A stretch of 64,000 nucleotides of DNA from Bog-473 sp963828505 (GTDB taxonomy: Bacteria > Actinomycetota > Acidimicrobiia > Acidimicrobiales > RAAP-2): positions 7,496 through 71,495 of the forward strand of contig CAWHFM010000022.1 of assembly GCA_963828505.1 (NCBI GenBank), in the 5' to 3' direction. Position 1 is the stretch's first letter. Each line of letters opens with the position of its first letter. Below are positions 1 through 8,879 of this stretch, one piece after another. The translations under genes and the position numbers were made by a program. Below the pieces are notes generated by a model that saw only the letters and a program-made list of their open reading frames with translations, had not been told where the DNA came from and made no database searches.

Positions 1-568
1 GCACGGCTCCCTTCGGTGCGCCGGTCGTGCCGGAGGTGAAGATGATGTCGGAGATCGAACCGGCGTCGAGCCCGCGCTCGCGCCGCTCGACCTCGACCTC
101 CGGCACGGGGTCGCCCTCGGAGAGCCACGCCTCCCAGGTCTCCTCGTCGCCGGTGTCGACGACCTGCTCGAGCGACGGCACGTCGTCCCACGCCTTGGCG
201 ATGGTGGCGAAGTCCTGGCCGAGGAAGTCGCGCACCGTGAGGAGCACCCTGGCCCCGGCCGAGCGCACGACGTACGCCGCCTCCGCCGACTTGAAGCGCG
301 TGTTGAGCGGGACGAGGGCGGCGCCGCTCATGGAGACGCCGAAGCTCGTGGGGACCCAGCGCACGCTGTTGGGCGCCCAGAGTGCGACACGGTCGCCGGG
401 CTGGACACCCGCGGCAATCAGGCTGCGCGCCACACGCGCCGCCTCCTCCCGCAGGTTGGCATACGTCAACGACGACGCGTCGTCGACGACCGCCGTCTGG
501 TGGGGCGTCGCCGTGACGCGCCGCTCGAGCACTTCGGGAACCGTCCGGGGCCTACCGCTCGAAGCCAC
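1..568 (-). CDS. Acyl-CoA synthetase (AMP-binding enzyme), N-terminal part
   Basis: The reverse strand encodes about 189 residues of an ATP-dependent acyl-CoA ligase that runs off the left edge. The visible part has the typical N-terminal lobe (LTYANLREEA, GVQPGDRVALWAPNS, GAALVPLNTR) and ends at the edge with the phosphate-binding loop TSGTTGAPKG. The family adenylates a carboxylic acid and transfers it to CoA. GTG at 568 is the only start in this frame near the N-terminus; the ATG at 584 is in another frame. It is divergent from the SDR gene, with 23 bp between the starts. The substrate cannot be inferred. Confidence 0.88.
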   Translation of the reverse strand, partial: MASSGRPRTVPEVLERRVTATPHQTAVVDDASSLTYANLREEAARVARSLIAAGVQPGDRVALWAPNSVRWVPTSFGVSMSGAALVPLNTRFKSAEAAYVVRSAGARVLLTVRDFLGQDFATIAKAWDDVPSLEQVVDTGDEETWEAWLSEGDPVPEVEVERRERGLDAGSISDIIFTSGTTGAPKGAV

Positions 569-591
569 CTCGCCAGTATTTCATATACAGT

Positions 592-1308
592 ATGTCTTCG
601 AAGATGCCGGCAGACGACGGGAGCAGGGTCGCCATCGTCACCGGGGGAGCCAGCGGCATCGGCCGGTCCACTGTCGACCGGCTGCGGGCGGCGGGCGTGC
701 GCGCCGTGTCGTTCGACGTCCGCCAGGACACCCCGGTCGACGTTTCCGACGCTCGCGCCGTGAGCGCGGCCGTGGCCCAGGTCAAGGAGGCGCACGGACC
801 GGTCGACGTCATCGTCAACTGCGCCGGGGTCGGTGCCGGTGGCCCCCTGGGCTCCGATCGCTACCTCGACGAATGGGATCGTTCGCTGGCCGTCAACCTC
901 ACCGCAGCCATGCTGGTGGTGCACAACTGCATCGACGATCTCACCGCGTCAGGGTCGGGACGGGTGGTGAACGTGGCCTCGACCGAGGCGCTGGCGGCGC
1001 AACGGGGCACCGGGCCCTACACGGTGGCCAAGCACGGGCTCCTCGGGTTCACGCGCTCGCTCGCCGTCGAGTACGGCCGCACCGGCTTGACGGCCAATTG
1101 CATCTGCCCGGGCCCGATCGACACGCCTCTGGTCTCGGCCATCCCGCCGGATGACAAAGCGGCCTTCGCCCGCCGCCACGTCCCGCTCGGGCGGTACGGC
1201 TCGCCCGACGAGGTCGCCTACATGATCGTGTGCCTGGCCGATCCGGCGGCGTCGTTCGTCAACGGCGCGGTCGTGACCGTCGACGGCGGCATGACGGCGA
1301 TGAACTGA
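592..1308 (+). CDS. SDR family NAD(P)-dependent oxidoreductase
   Basis: A 238-residue classical short-chain dehydrogenase. The cofactor-binding TGGASGIG lies at residues 17-24, NCAG at 76-79, the catalytic Ser at 130 and the YTVAK pair (Tyr143, Lys147) at the active site. The C-terminal VNGAVVTVDGG is typical of the family. It has a very short leader shared with the divergent acyl-CoA ligase, and its stop codon directly abuts the stop of the convergent carboxyltransferase. A hydroxyacyl-CoA or alcohol dehydrogenase role fits the neighbours, but specificity is unknown. Confidence 0.9.
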   Translation: MSSKMPADDGSRVAIVTGGASGIGRSTVDRLRAAGVRAVSFDVRQDTPVDVSDARAVSAAVAQVKEAHGPVDVIVNCAGVGAGGPLGSDRYLDEWDRSLAVNLTAAMLVVHNCIDDLTASGSGRVVNVASTEALAAQRGTGPYTVAKHGLLGFTRSLAVEYGRTGLTANCICPGPIDTPLVSAIPPDDKAAFARRHVPLGRYGSPDEVAYMIVCLADPAASFVNGAVVTVDGGMTAMN

Positions 1309-2811
1309 TCAAGGGGTGATGGCCGTGTGGCTCACCGGCGCAGCGGCCTCCTGGCGGGTCGAGCGCGCGCGGACGATGGCCGCCAGCAGCGCGTTGCGGG
1401 TCTCGGCGGGGTCGAGCAGCTCGTCGAACCCGAGGGTCTCGGCCGATCGGTACGACGCTTGCAGCTCGGCGTGACGGAGCTGCTCCGCCACTTCGGCGGT
1501 CGCCCCCATGGCGCTCGACGACGCCCCCGAGCTCATGGCGCCCAGGGTGGCCCCGGGGTAGGCGAAGGTGGCCACCTGATTGTCGAACCCGATGAGCGAC
1601 ATCACCATCGACCCGAAGCCGTACGCCTTGCGGAGGGTCAGGTGGATCTTGGGCGTCGTCGCGAGCGTCTGGGCGGCGAACATGCGGGCCCCGCTGCGAA
1701 GGACGCCGTTACGCTCGGAACGGCCACCCGGGAGCATGCCTGGGTTGTCGGAGAGGAACACGAGCGGCAGGTGGAACGCGTCGGCGACGGCGATGAAGTG
1801 CGACGCCTTGTCCGCGGCGTCGGCGTCGATGGACCCGGCGAGCACCTGCGGCTGGTTGGCCACGACCGCGACCGCCTCACCACCGAGGTGACCCAGGGCG
1901 CAGATGATGGCGGGACCGAAGCCGGGCTGCACCTCCAACCAGTCGTCGCCGTCCATGACCACGTCGATCACACCACGCATGTCGTAGGCCTTGCGGTTGT
2001 CCCGGGGGACGAGCTCGGTCAGTTCCGGCGTGGGCCGGGGGCCGGTCGCGTCCTCCCTGACGCCGCCCGGGGGAGGATACGACCAGGCGCTCGACGGGAA
2101 GTACCCGAGGTAGCGGCGGACGAGCGCCAGCGCTTCGTCGTCGTCGCGTGCGACGTTGTGCACCAGCCCGCTGCCGACGGCGACCGAGGGTCCGCCCAGG
2201 TCCTCTTTGGAGATCTCTTCACCGGTCGACTCGCGCACGACCGGCGGCCCGGCGGTGAAGATCGCGCCGAGCTTGGTCATCACGCAGAAGTCCGACATCG
2301 GTGCGATCAGCGCGCCGTGCCCGGCCGAGGGCCCCATGACGGCGGTGACGACCGGGACGCGTCCCGAACACCGGGCTTGCAGGAGCAGGTCCGTGGGAGA
2401 GCGCGCGTGGACCTTCCCGGTGGGCCGGAACCCGGCCCCCTCGAGCAGCATCACGAGCGGGACCTTGGTGCGAAGCGCGAGCTCGGCCAGCCGGTAGCGC
2501 TTGGCGTTGCTGCCCGAGCCGATCGTCCCACCCAGGGTCGTGAAGTCCTCGGCCCCGACCATAACCGGCCGTCCGTGGATCAGGCCCGACCCGGCGACGA
2601 TCCCATCGGCCGGGACGTCACCACCCACGAGCGTGCCGAGTTCGCGGAAGGAGGCGGGGTCCAGCAGGTGGACGACTCGCTCCCGGGCGTCGAGCTTGCC
2701 GGCGGCGCGGTGTTTCCCCAGTCGGTCCTGACCACCCATGGCCCGGGCCCGCTGCCGACGTTCGGCCAGGTCGTCGAGCGTCGGCGCCCAATCGCTACCG
2801 CCGTCTGCCAC
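1309..2811 (-). CDS. Acyl-CoA carboxylase, carboxyltransferase (beta) subunit
   Basis: A 500-residue carboxyltransferase of the propionyl/methylcrotonyl-CoA carboxylase beta type, which moves CO2 from biotin to an acyl-CoA. Both halves of the crotonase-like fold are visible: an N-terminal part with DRLGKHRAAGKLDARERV and GPSAGHGA, and a C-terminal part with VVANQPQVLAGSID, SDNPGMLPG and AYGFGSMVMS. The GTG start at 2811 is chosen because AGAGGAGG lies 7-8 bases upstream; the open frame extends further but without coding character. No biotin carboxylase subunit is present in the window, so it must pair with one encoded elsewhere. Confidence 0.9.
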   Translation of the reverse strand: MADGGSDWAPTLDDLAERRQRARAMGGQDRLGKHRAAGKLDARERVVHLLDPASFRELGTLVGGDVPADGIVAGSGLIHGRPVMVGAEDFTTLGGTIGSGSNAKRYRLAELALRTKVPLVMLLEGAGFRPTGKVHARSPTDLLLQARCSGRVPVVTAVMGPSAGHGALIAPMSDFCVMTKLGAIFTAGPPVVRESTGEEISKEDLGGPSVAVGSGLVHNVARDDDEALALVRRYLGYFPSSAWSYPPPGGVREDATGPRPTPELTELVPRDNRKAYDMRGVIDVVMDGDDWLEVQPGFGPAIICALGHLGGEAVAVVANQPQVLAGSIDADAADKASHFIAVADAFHLPLVFLSDNPGMLPGGRSERNGVLRSGARMFAAQTLATTPKIHLTLRKAYGFGSMVMSLIGFDNQVATFAYPGATLGAMSSGASSSAMGATAEVAEQLRHAELQASYRSAETLGFDELLDPAETRNALLAAIVRARSTRQEAAAPVSHTAITP

Positions 2812-2847
2812 GCCTACGCCTCCTCTCGGACGAAACCGGACCTTACT

Positions 2848-2867
2848 TATAGTTACAGTCGGCGACG
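2848..2867 (+). promoter_or_regulatory. Candidate -10 element with very short leader
   Basis: TATAGT at 2848-2853 lies 14 bases before the ATG of the LLM oxidoreductase. Transcription would start around 2860, giving a leader of only some 8 bases and no room for a ribosome binding site. Seen in sequence; promoter activity is inferred. Confidence 0.4.
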
Positions 2868-3920
2868 ATGAAGCTGGCCTACCGCCTGGAGCTCTACCGA
2901 TCGGCCCGGCTGGTCGTGCCCGTCGAGCTGGTCCGCCGCGCCGAGGAGCTCGGGTACCACTCGGTGTGGAGCGCCGAGGCCTACGGGACCGATGCCTTGT
3001 CGCCCCTGGCGTACCTGGCCGCCCACACCAGGCGCATCCGCCTCGGCACCGCGATCGCCCAGCTGGCGGCTCGACCACCGGCGACACTGGCCATGCACGC
3101 CATGACCATCGACGCGCTCGGCGGCGGCGACCGGGTCATCGTTGGTCTGGGCGTGTCGGGCCCGCAGATCGTCGAGGGGTGGTACGGGCAGCCCTGGGGC
3201 AGCCCGTACGCCCGGCTGCGCGACTACGTCGAGATCTTGCGCAAGATCCTCGACCGCGAGGGTCCGGTGACCCACGACGGCCAGGAGATCTCGTTGCCCT
3301 ACGACGGGCCGGGCGCGCTGGGCCAGGGCAAGGCGCTCAAGTCGATTTTGCACCCGTCGTCGCGGGTGCCGGTCTGGCTCGCCTCCGGGGGCCCGCGCAA
3401 CACGGAATTGTGCGCCGAGCTGTGCGACGGTTGGCTGCCCATGGGACTCGGACGCGACGGTGTCGCCCCTTACGAACAACCGCTGGCGCGCGGCTTCGCC
3501 CAGCGATCAGACGGTCGCCGACCAGAAGACTTCGACATCTTCGGGTCGATGAGCGTCCGTATCACCGACGACGTCAGGGGAGCGCTCGAGTCGATGCGGC
3601 CGTTGACGGCGATGTACGTGGGCGGCATGGGGAGCGAGACCCACAACTTCCACCGTGACGCCATGGCCCGGCGAGGGTTCCCCGAGGCGGCCGATCGCAT
3701 CGGCGAGCTGTGGCGTTCCGGGCGGAAGGACGAGGCGGTGGCGGCCGTTCCACTCGAGTACCTGGAGCAGAGCGCGCTCGTGGGGTCTCCAGAGCGGATA
3801 CGAGGCCAATGGGCGGCGGGAGCGGCGCCTCCGGGGGTGACGGGCCTCATCATCAGCACTGATCGGGAGGAAGTGCTCGAGCTGATGGCCGACCTCGTGG
3901 GCAGCAGGGATCTCGTATGA
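2868..3920 (+). CDS. LLM class (F420-dependent type) oxidoreductase
   Basis: A 350-residue luciferase-like TIM-barrel protein. It begins MKLAYRLELY and carries RRAEELGYHSVWSAEAYGTDA, RIRLGTAIAQLAARPPATLAMHAMTID and the glycine-rich RVIVGLGVSGPQIVEGWYG, all usual for actinobacterial F420- or FMN-dependent members of this class. It is divergent from the carboxyltransferase. Its last codon overlaps the ATG of the next gene (ATGA), so the two are almost certainly co-translated. The substrate is unknown; acyl-CoA-related redox chemistry would fit the context. Confidence 0.88.
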   Translation: MKLAYRLELYRSARLVVPVELVRRAEELGYHSVWSAEAYGTDALSPLAYLAAHTRRIRLGTAIAQLAARPPATLAMHAMTIDALGGGDRVIVGLGVSGPQIVEGWYGQPWGSPYARLRDYVEILRKILDREGPVTHDGQEISLPYDGPGALGQGKALKSILHPSSRVPVWLASGGPRNTELCAELCDGWLPMGLGRDGVAPYEQPLARGFAQRSDGRRPEDFDIFGSMSVRITDDVRGALESMRPLTAMYVGGMGSETHNFHRDAMARRGFPEAADRIGELWRSGRKDEAVAAVPLEYLEQSALVGSPERIRGQWAAGAAPPGVTGLIISTDREEVLELMADLVGSRDLV

Positions 3921-4708
3921 GCGACATCCTGGTCGACACCCCGGCTCAGTTCGTGCGGCGGATCACGCTGAACCGGCCGGAGAAGCGCAACGCCATCTCG
4001 ACCCCGCTGCGGGTGGCGCTGCTGGAGCAACTTCGGGCCCACGACGGCGACGCGGACGTTCGGGTCACCATCGTCCGCGGTGGCGGTCCGTGCTTCTCCT
4101 CGGGGTACGACCTGTCATCGAGCCTCATGGACGGCTCTCCGTTCTACTCGGCTCCCGGAGACGGGCAATGGGCCCGCCAGGCGAACGACACCTGGTTCAG
4201 CGTGTGGGACCTGGCCAAACCGGTGATCGCGCAGATCCACGGCTATGCGATCGCCGGAGCCACGGAGCTGGCGTCGGCCTGCGACCTCGTCTACGTCGCC
4301 GACGACGCGCTCATCAGCTATCCGGTCGTACGCGTGGCCAGCCCGCCCGACTGGCAGTACCACACCGTGCTGCTGGGTCTGCGACGGGCCATGGAGCTGA
4401 TGCTCACCGGGGACGCGATCACCGGGGAGGAGGCGGTGCGCATCGGCTTCGCCAACCGGTCCTTCCTCGAGAGCCGCCTCGACGAGGAGGTCATCGCCAT
4501 CGCCTCCCGTGTCGCAGGTGTCCCTTCGGACCTGCAGCAGATCAACAAGCGCTCCGTCCATCGTGCCTTCGACGTGTGGGGGGCGCGTGCCGCCATCAGG
4601 GCGGGGACGGAGCTCCAGGCCCTGGCCCGGCACACCGAGACGGCCCAGCGTTTTGCGACCGACGCTCTGGCTGCGGCCAAGGAGGCACATCGCTCGACGG
4701 AGCGCTGA
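3917..4708 (+). CDS. Enoyl-CoA hydratase/isomerase (crotonase) family protein
   Basis: A 263-residue crotonase-fold protein, coupled by a 4-base overlap to the LLM gene. LNRPEKRNA near residue 18 and FSSGYDL (oxyanion hole) near 60 are family hallmarks. The first catalytic Glu of crotonase is present in ATELASACDL. The second, normally in the PExxLG motif, is replaced by a stretch reading YPVVRVASPP. Canonical hydratase activity is therefore doubtful; isomerase, hydrolase or another crotonase reaction on a CoA thioester is possible. Confidence 0.85.
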   Translation: MSDILVDTPAQFVRRITLNRPEKRNAISTPLRVALLEQLRAHDGDADVRVTIVRGGGPCFSSGYDLSSSLMDGSPFYSAPGDGQWARQANDTWFSVWDLAKPVIAQIHGYAIAGATELASACDLVYVADDALISYPVVRVASPPDWQYHTVLLGLRRAMELMLTGDAITGEEAVRIGFANRSFLESRLDEEVIAIASRVAGVPSDLQQINKRSVHRAFDVWGARAAIRAGTELQALARHTETAQRFATDALAAAKEAHRSTER

Positions 4709-4887
4709 CCGGCTGGCCGCGCCAAAAAGCGGAACTTGGAATTCAGCCGGGTCAGAATATTTTGATTCCTGCCGAGCTTGTCACACTTGCATGCGCCTCA
4801 AAACAGCACGTATATGGGCTACGGACCCGGCCCAGTAGCCTGATCGACGGTGCGGATCGTCCTGATGCCCTGGACGGGTGGCGTTTG

Positions 4888-5400
4888 ATGGCCGAACACT
4901 TCCGAACGATGGCATTTGTGATCGACACCGAGCGATTGTCATTGCGACTACGCACGACGGATGACGCTGAGTGCAACCTCGAACTCCTTCGTGAGCACGA
5001 GGGTGGCACGACGCTGTCGATCGGTGATGTTGAGCAGCGAATCGTCGAGCAGAACGAACGAGCACACGTAGATGGCTTCGGACTACTGGGTATCCGGCGG
5101 CGGTACGAGACCAACCCGATCGGGTACTGCGGATTGATCATCGGTCGGGGAACCTTCGAGGAACCAGAAATCGCCTATGAGGTCCTGCCCCAATTCCGAG
5201 GCCACGGCTACGCCACGGAGGCCGCTGGAGCTGTGATCGAAGCCGCCTTTGCCACTGGCAGGGAGCGCTTATGGGCGACGGTCGGCACCTGGAATGCACC
5301 GTCGTTCCGAGTCCTCGAAAAGAATGGGTTTCACGCACATCACAACGGCTACGGCCAGCGGGGCGAATTCGTCTGGATGGTTCGGAACGCAGCAAAGTGA
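4888..5400 (+). CDS. GNAT family N-acetyltransferase (RimJ/RimL-like)
   Basis: A 170-residue acetyltransferase. It opens FVIDTERLSLRL, has YEVLPQFRGHGYATEAA as the acetyl-CoA-binding motif A, and ends with WNAPSFRVLEKNGF, the usual motif B of RimJ/RimL-type proteins. ATG 4888 has a weak GGGTGG upstream; ATG 4909 is an in-frame alternative. Base composition is clearly lower in GC than the genes before it, and the 180 bases upstream are also AT-richer, marking the left edge of a compositionally distinct patch. Confidence 0.85.
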   Translation: MAEHFRTMAFVIDTERLSLRLRTTDDAECNLELLREHEGGTTLSIGDVEQRIVEQNERAHVDGFGLLGIRRRYETNPIGYCGLIIGRGTFEEPEIAYEVLPQFRGHGYATEAAGAVIEAAFATGRERLWATVGTWNAPSFRVLEKNGFHAHHNGYGQRGEFVWMVRNAAK

Positions 5401-5471
5401 TGAGTCCCAAGTTGCTCCCAGACAGTGATAAACACCTGGAGGGATAGCGCAACGGTGGAACAATTCCTGGC

Positions 5472-5771
5472 ATGGACGAGCCGCCGGAGCTGCAAGACAA
5501 CCGACACTGGAGGATGGCTGTCTGGGCCCTCCGAGTGGGGTATGTCGGGTTGGCCGTCGCGATCGCGGGCCTCATCGTGATGTCGATGGGATCCACGTCG
5601 TGGGTCCTGGCCGTCGGGGTGATCATCTGGCTCGCCTCCGCCGCGGTGACGCTGGCGGGGTTCTTCCGGTCCCGGCACGAGCTTCCCGAGCCGCGACCTG
5701 GGTACTGGTCGATGCGGTTCATGCTCATCCACGACACGGTCCACGCCCGGTCATCGGCCCAGCGGTCCTGA
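5472..5771 (+). CDS. Small two-helix membrane protein
   Basis: A 99-residue protein not assigned to a named family. It has two hydrophobic segments (about residues 15-40 and 43-64; the second contains WVLAVGVIIWLASAAVTLAG) joined by a short turn. The N-terminus is charged and acidic, and a basic segment FFRSRHELPEPRPGYW follows. It is probably an inner-membrane protein with both ends in the cytoplasm. There is no operon partner in close contact. Confidence 0.6.
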   Translation: MDEPPELQDNRHWRMAVWALRVGYVGLAVAIAGLIVMSMGSTSWVLAVGVIIWLASAAVTLAGFFRSRHELPEPRPGYWSMRFMLIHDTVHARSSAQRS

Positions 5772-6007
5772 CGGCTCGTCCCGTCGCGGCTGCGTCCGCC
5801 GTGCGGCCGTCTCCCGCTTTTGGATCCGACCGAATTGTACCGATGCCGAGCAGGTCCGATGGTCCCCCGTACATCGCCGGCACGGTGGGACAGTGCGCAG
5901 CCAAGAGGGGGAGTGCCGGAACGTTCCAGATGGACCAACGAGTCCGGAGGGTTCCTTCGGCGGATTTGTGCCCGTAGGACCTCTGCCGGAGCGTATGTTC
6001 TCGCTCC

Positions 6008-6520
6008 GTGGAGCAGGCTCTCGCCGATCTGGTCGGTCCGGATCTGCGCGTGCTTTTCTGTGGGATCAATCCCGGGACGCTCTCGGGTGAACTCGGCCTG
6101 CATTTTGCCCGACCGGGGAACCGATTCTGGAAGTTGCTCTATGCCGGTGGTTTCACCGAGTCCGTGCTCTTACCAGCCGAGCAGCACACTCTGCCTGGGT
6201 TCGGCATAGGCATAACGAACCTGGTGGGGCGGGTGACAACCGCCGCCAGCGAACTCAGTGTCGCCGAACTGCGTGAAGGCGGAACGCAGCTCGAAGCCAA
6301 GGTGGGGATACTCCGGCCCCGTTGCGTTGCAGTCCTCGGGCTGCAGGCGTACCGAACGGCGTTCTTTAGACCGAAAGCCGTAATCGGTCGCCAGCCCGAA
6401 CGCCTCGGCGGTGCCCTCCTTTGGCTCCTACCCAACCCGAGCGGCCTTCAGGCCCACTATCGGCTGCCACAAATGAATGAGATGTTCAAATCCCTTTTCG
6501 TTGCTACTGAGCCAGGCTGA
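6008..6520 (+). CDS. mug: G/U mismatch-specific DNA glycosylase (Mug type)
   Basis: A 170-residue uracil-DNA glycosylase superfamily member, starting at GTG. The active-site motif FCGINPG (Asn21) and the second motif LLPNPSGLQ near the C-terminus identify the Mug/TDG group, which removes uracil or thymine mispaired with G. GNRFWKLLYAGGF and GFGIGITNLVGR are also typical. Length matches the family. It stands alone, 236 bases after the membrane protein gene. Confidence 0.92.
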   Translation: MEQALADLVGPDLRVLFCGINPGTLSGELGLHFARPGNRFWKLLYAGGFTESVLLPAEQHTLPGFGIGITNLVGRVTTAASELSVAELREGGTQLEAKVGILRPRCVAVLGLQAYRTAFFRPKAVIGRQPERLGGALLWLLPNPSGLQAHYRLPQMNEMFKSLFVATEPG

Positions 6521-6900
6521 CGGGATTACCTCATCCACTCTGGCGTAGAGGATTCGGCCGTCCGCTCCAGCAGGCCTACGACGTTCATGGAGCTCTCCGG
6601 GCCGAGGAAGCCCAGGACCTGCAGCAGTGAGATCTACTTCGAGATGGCGATCATCCTGCCTAGGCGATGTTTCCAACGCGTTCGGAGGCATCAGCCAGTG
6701 GAGCAGCGCGTCGTTCATGACCGATGGAGGGTAGCGTGGGGTCACATCACGCCCTACGGGCCGCGCCGCCCCATTGACGCCACGGAGTCATTGGTGGGCA
6801 TTGCGGCCAGAGCGTCGTTGTCCGTTGGGTCCGGCCGGCTCTATTGAGCGAGGACCTTCCTCTCAGGATCTTCCGAGGCGGGCGGTTCGAGGAGGATGGA
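6521..6900. other. Intergenic stretch without a supported gene
   Basis: 380 bases between mug and whiB. Open frames on both strands are short and lack family motifs. On the reverse strand a frame ending near 6523 reads LGFLGPESSMNVVGLLERT and could be a gene remnant, but no family was recognised. The whiB promoter should lie at the right end. Confidence 0.5.
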
Positions 6901-7122
6901 ATGCCATCGAATTGGCGTGATCGAGCCGCCTGCAAAGGCGACACGGAGTCATTCTTCTCGTACGACAGGGTGATCTTGGCGCGTGCTCGGGCGCTCTGCG
7001 CCGGCTGCGAGGTCCGTTCTGAGTGTCTCGAGTCAGCGTTGTCAGGTCGTCACGTCCACGGACTTTGGGGCGGCCTTACGGAAACCCAACGACAGAAGTT
7101 GCACGATCGGCCAGCGGCGTAG
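6901..7122 (+). CDS. WhiB family iron-sulfur transcriptional regulator
   Basis: A short WhiB-like protein of 73 residues. The four cluster cysteines are Cys11, Cys33, Cys36 and Cys42 (CxxC then C after five residues), followed by the turn motif GLWGG at 54-58 and a basic tail. ATG 6901 is chosen because GAGGAGG sits 7-8 bases upstream; an upstream TTG at 6844 would add 19 residues. WhiB proteins bind a 4Fe-4S cluster and act with sigma factors, and they are essentially restricted to Actinobacteria and their phages. Confidence 0.92.
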   Translation: MPSNWRDRAACKGDTESFFSYDRVILARARALCAGCEVRSECLESALSGRHVHGLWGGLTETQRQKLHDRPAA

Positions 7123-7320
7123 GAGGGCTGTAGAGGGGGCGGCGCTGTGAGGCCTGATCCGACCCTGACCTACCGCTCAATCGGCGTAGACCCGAAGTCC
7201 GAGTTTGGCGACCTCATCGCGGTATTCAACCCGCATACAGGCCGGCGATTCCGGCGACCACGCAAGTGGCGGGTGAATGGACTGTGCCGAATCGCTGGCG
7301 TTGGCAGGCTCAACCTTTTG

Positions 7321-7788
7321 CTATTGCGTCGTGCAGAGTTGGTCGAGTCGCTCCAGTGTCTTCGTCATGCCAGCGAGCCACGCATTGCCGTTGTCCACGG
7401 CCTCACGAACACTCTCGGGGGAATCCGTGCAGTCATAGGTCTCTGTCACCACAGTTGCGTTCGAGCCATCTGGAGTGAGATCGAATCTCCAGCGTGATCC
7501 GTTCCTGGCGAGTTCGGCGTTTCCGGGCTCCCAGGCGATGCACCGGTCAGGCTCGAACTCCACGACGTGGTTGTGCATCTCATAGTCGCCCATTGCCGTG
7601 AAGTACATCTTCGTAATGAACACGTCTCCCACGCGAACGACGACCTCATTGTTCGAACCAGGCCGCAGCATCCCTGAGCCATCGAACTCGGGATGCCGGT
7701 CCGGGTCGGCGAGAAGGTTGAAGATGTCGGTGGCCGAAGCCCCGATTCTTCGAGATACCGATACGGGCTTGCACTCGCCGTTTCCCAT
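7321..7788 (-). CDS. SRPBCC (polyketide cyclase/START-like) family protein
   Basis: A 155-residue single-domain SRPBCC protein. SVSRRIGASATDIFNLLADPDRHPEFDGS is the classic N-terminus, and WRFDLTPDGSNATVVTETYD with the C-terminal helix WLAGMTKTLERLD completes the fold. ATG 7788 has GGGAGA 6 bases upstream. These proteins bind hydrophobic ligands or act as cyclase/dehydratase domains; no specific role can be given. There are 190 non-coding bases before it and about 200 between its stop and whiB. Confidence 0.85.
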   Translation of the reverse strand: MGNGECKPVSVSRRIGASATDIFNLLADPDRHPEFDGSGMLRPGSNNEVVVRVGDVFITKMYFTAMGDYEMHNHVVEFEPDRCIAWEPGNAELARNGSRWRFDLTPDGSNATVVTETYDCTDSPESVREAVDNGNAWLAGMTKTLERLDQLCTTQ

Positions 7789-7978
7789 GGTGGCTCTCCC
7801 TTGTCCCGTCCTGCTTCGTGGTGCGTTCAACAAGGTAGCCGGGAAGTCTTTGACGGCCCATGAGGTCGATGATGGGGACCATCCCCAAAACGCAGGCTGG
7901 GAAAGTGCATGCAGAGCGTGGGTATTTGGTTTGCTTCGCGATCGACAGACCCCGATGGGTGACTGGAATCCGGAGTCT

Positions 7979-8872
7979 CTAAAGGCCTGGCAGCACCTCT
8001 TCGAGTAGGCGCCCGGCAGTTTCCAGCGCATCTCCGTGGATCGGGCAGAAGACGAGATGGCGGGCCCCGGCAGCGACGAACGCGGCAAGTCGCTCGCTTA
8101 CGTCGTCGGGCGACCCCGAAACCGTGATGCGGTCGATCATGGGGTCGACGTCCTGCCGGTAGGTCTGCCGCATGAAGGAGGCGGCGCCGCGGCGGGCGGT
8201 GGCGGCGTCGTCGTCGACCGCCACCATCAGGTAAGCCAGCCAGGCGAAGTCGTCGAGGTTCCGGTCGACCTCCGATGCGTAGGCCATGATCCGCTCGGCG
8301 GATTCGGCGTAGCGGCGGGGCGAGTAGAGGTAGGGCATCCAGCCGTCGCCGAGACGAGCCGCCCGGCGCATCGCCCCCTCGCGGCGGCCGCACACGTAGA
8401 TCGGCGGGCCACCGTCCTGATGTGGTGCCGGGTGGATCCGGATTCCGTCGAAAGAGTAGTGGCGCCCCCGGTGTTCGACGGCCTCGGCCGTCCAGAAGCG
8501 GCGCAGCAGGTCGATCGCCTCGTCGGCCCGTGACCCACGTTCTTCCATCGGGACGCCCATGGCGGAGAAGTCCGACGGGTACTCGCCCCCAATCCCGACC
8601 CCGAGCGCGACGCGGCCGCCCGAGGCGCGGTCGAGGTCGGCCACCTGCTTGGCCACGAGCGCAGGCGGGTAGAGCGGCAGCAGCACCGTGGCGGTGCCCA
8701 CGGTGGCCGAAGTGGTCTGCTCGACGAGGCGGGCCAACCACACCAACGGCTCCGGGGACGGGTTGACCGAGGCCACGTGTCCGCCGACCCATAGCGAGGA
8801 AGCCCCGGCCTGCTCCAGATGGCGCACGGCCCCGGGGTCGCCGGGCGCGACGAATCCGAACGAGAGTGGCAT
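7979..8872 (-). CDS. LLM class oxidoreductase (luciferase-like)
   Basis: A 297-residue luciferase-like protein and the last gene of a coupled four-gene operon. SLWVGGHVASVNPSPEPLVWLARLVEQTTSATVGTATVLLP and RVALGVGIGGEYPSDFSAMG are characteristic, and RRFWTAEAVEHRGRHYSFDGIRIHPAP is the usual insertion-segment sequence. ATG 8872 follows the stop of the GntR gene by 7 bases; an in-frame TTG at 8890 would overlap it. Probably F420- or FMN-dependent; substrate unknown. Confidence 0.88.
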   Translation of the reverse strand: MPLSFGFVAPGDPGAVRHLEQAGASSLWVGGHVASVNPSPEPLVWLARLVEQTTSATVGTATVLLPLYPPALVAKQVADLDRASGGRVALGVGIGGEYPSDFSAMGVPMEERGSRADEAIDLLRRFWTAEAVEHRGRHYSFDGIRIHPAPHQDGGPPIYVCGRREGAMRRAARLGDGWMPYLYSPRRYAESAERIMAYASEVDRNLDDFAWLAYLMVAVDDDAATARRGAASFMRQTYRQDVDPMIDRITVSGSPDDVSERLAAFVAAGARHLVFCPIHGDALETAGRLLEEVLPGL

Positions 8873-8879
8873 GACCCCG

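Noticed and set aside
552..584. ATG at 584 as start of the left-edge acyl-CoA ligase
   Set aside because: It is in a different frame and stops after ten codons; GTG 568 is in frame with the ligase.
1327..2871. Long plus-strand open frame opposite the carboxyltransferase
   Set aside because: It is the antisense of a well-supported gene, with His/Gly/Arg-rich sequence and no motifs; a high-GC shadow.
7147..7497. Plus-strand frame of 116 codons after whiB
   Set aside because: Its second half is antisense to the SRPBCC gene and the first half has no motif or ribosome site.
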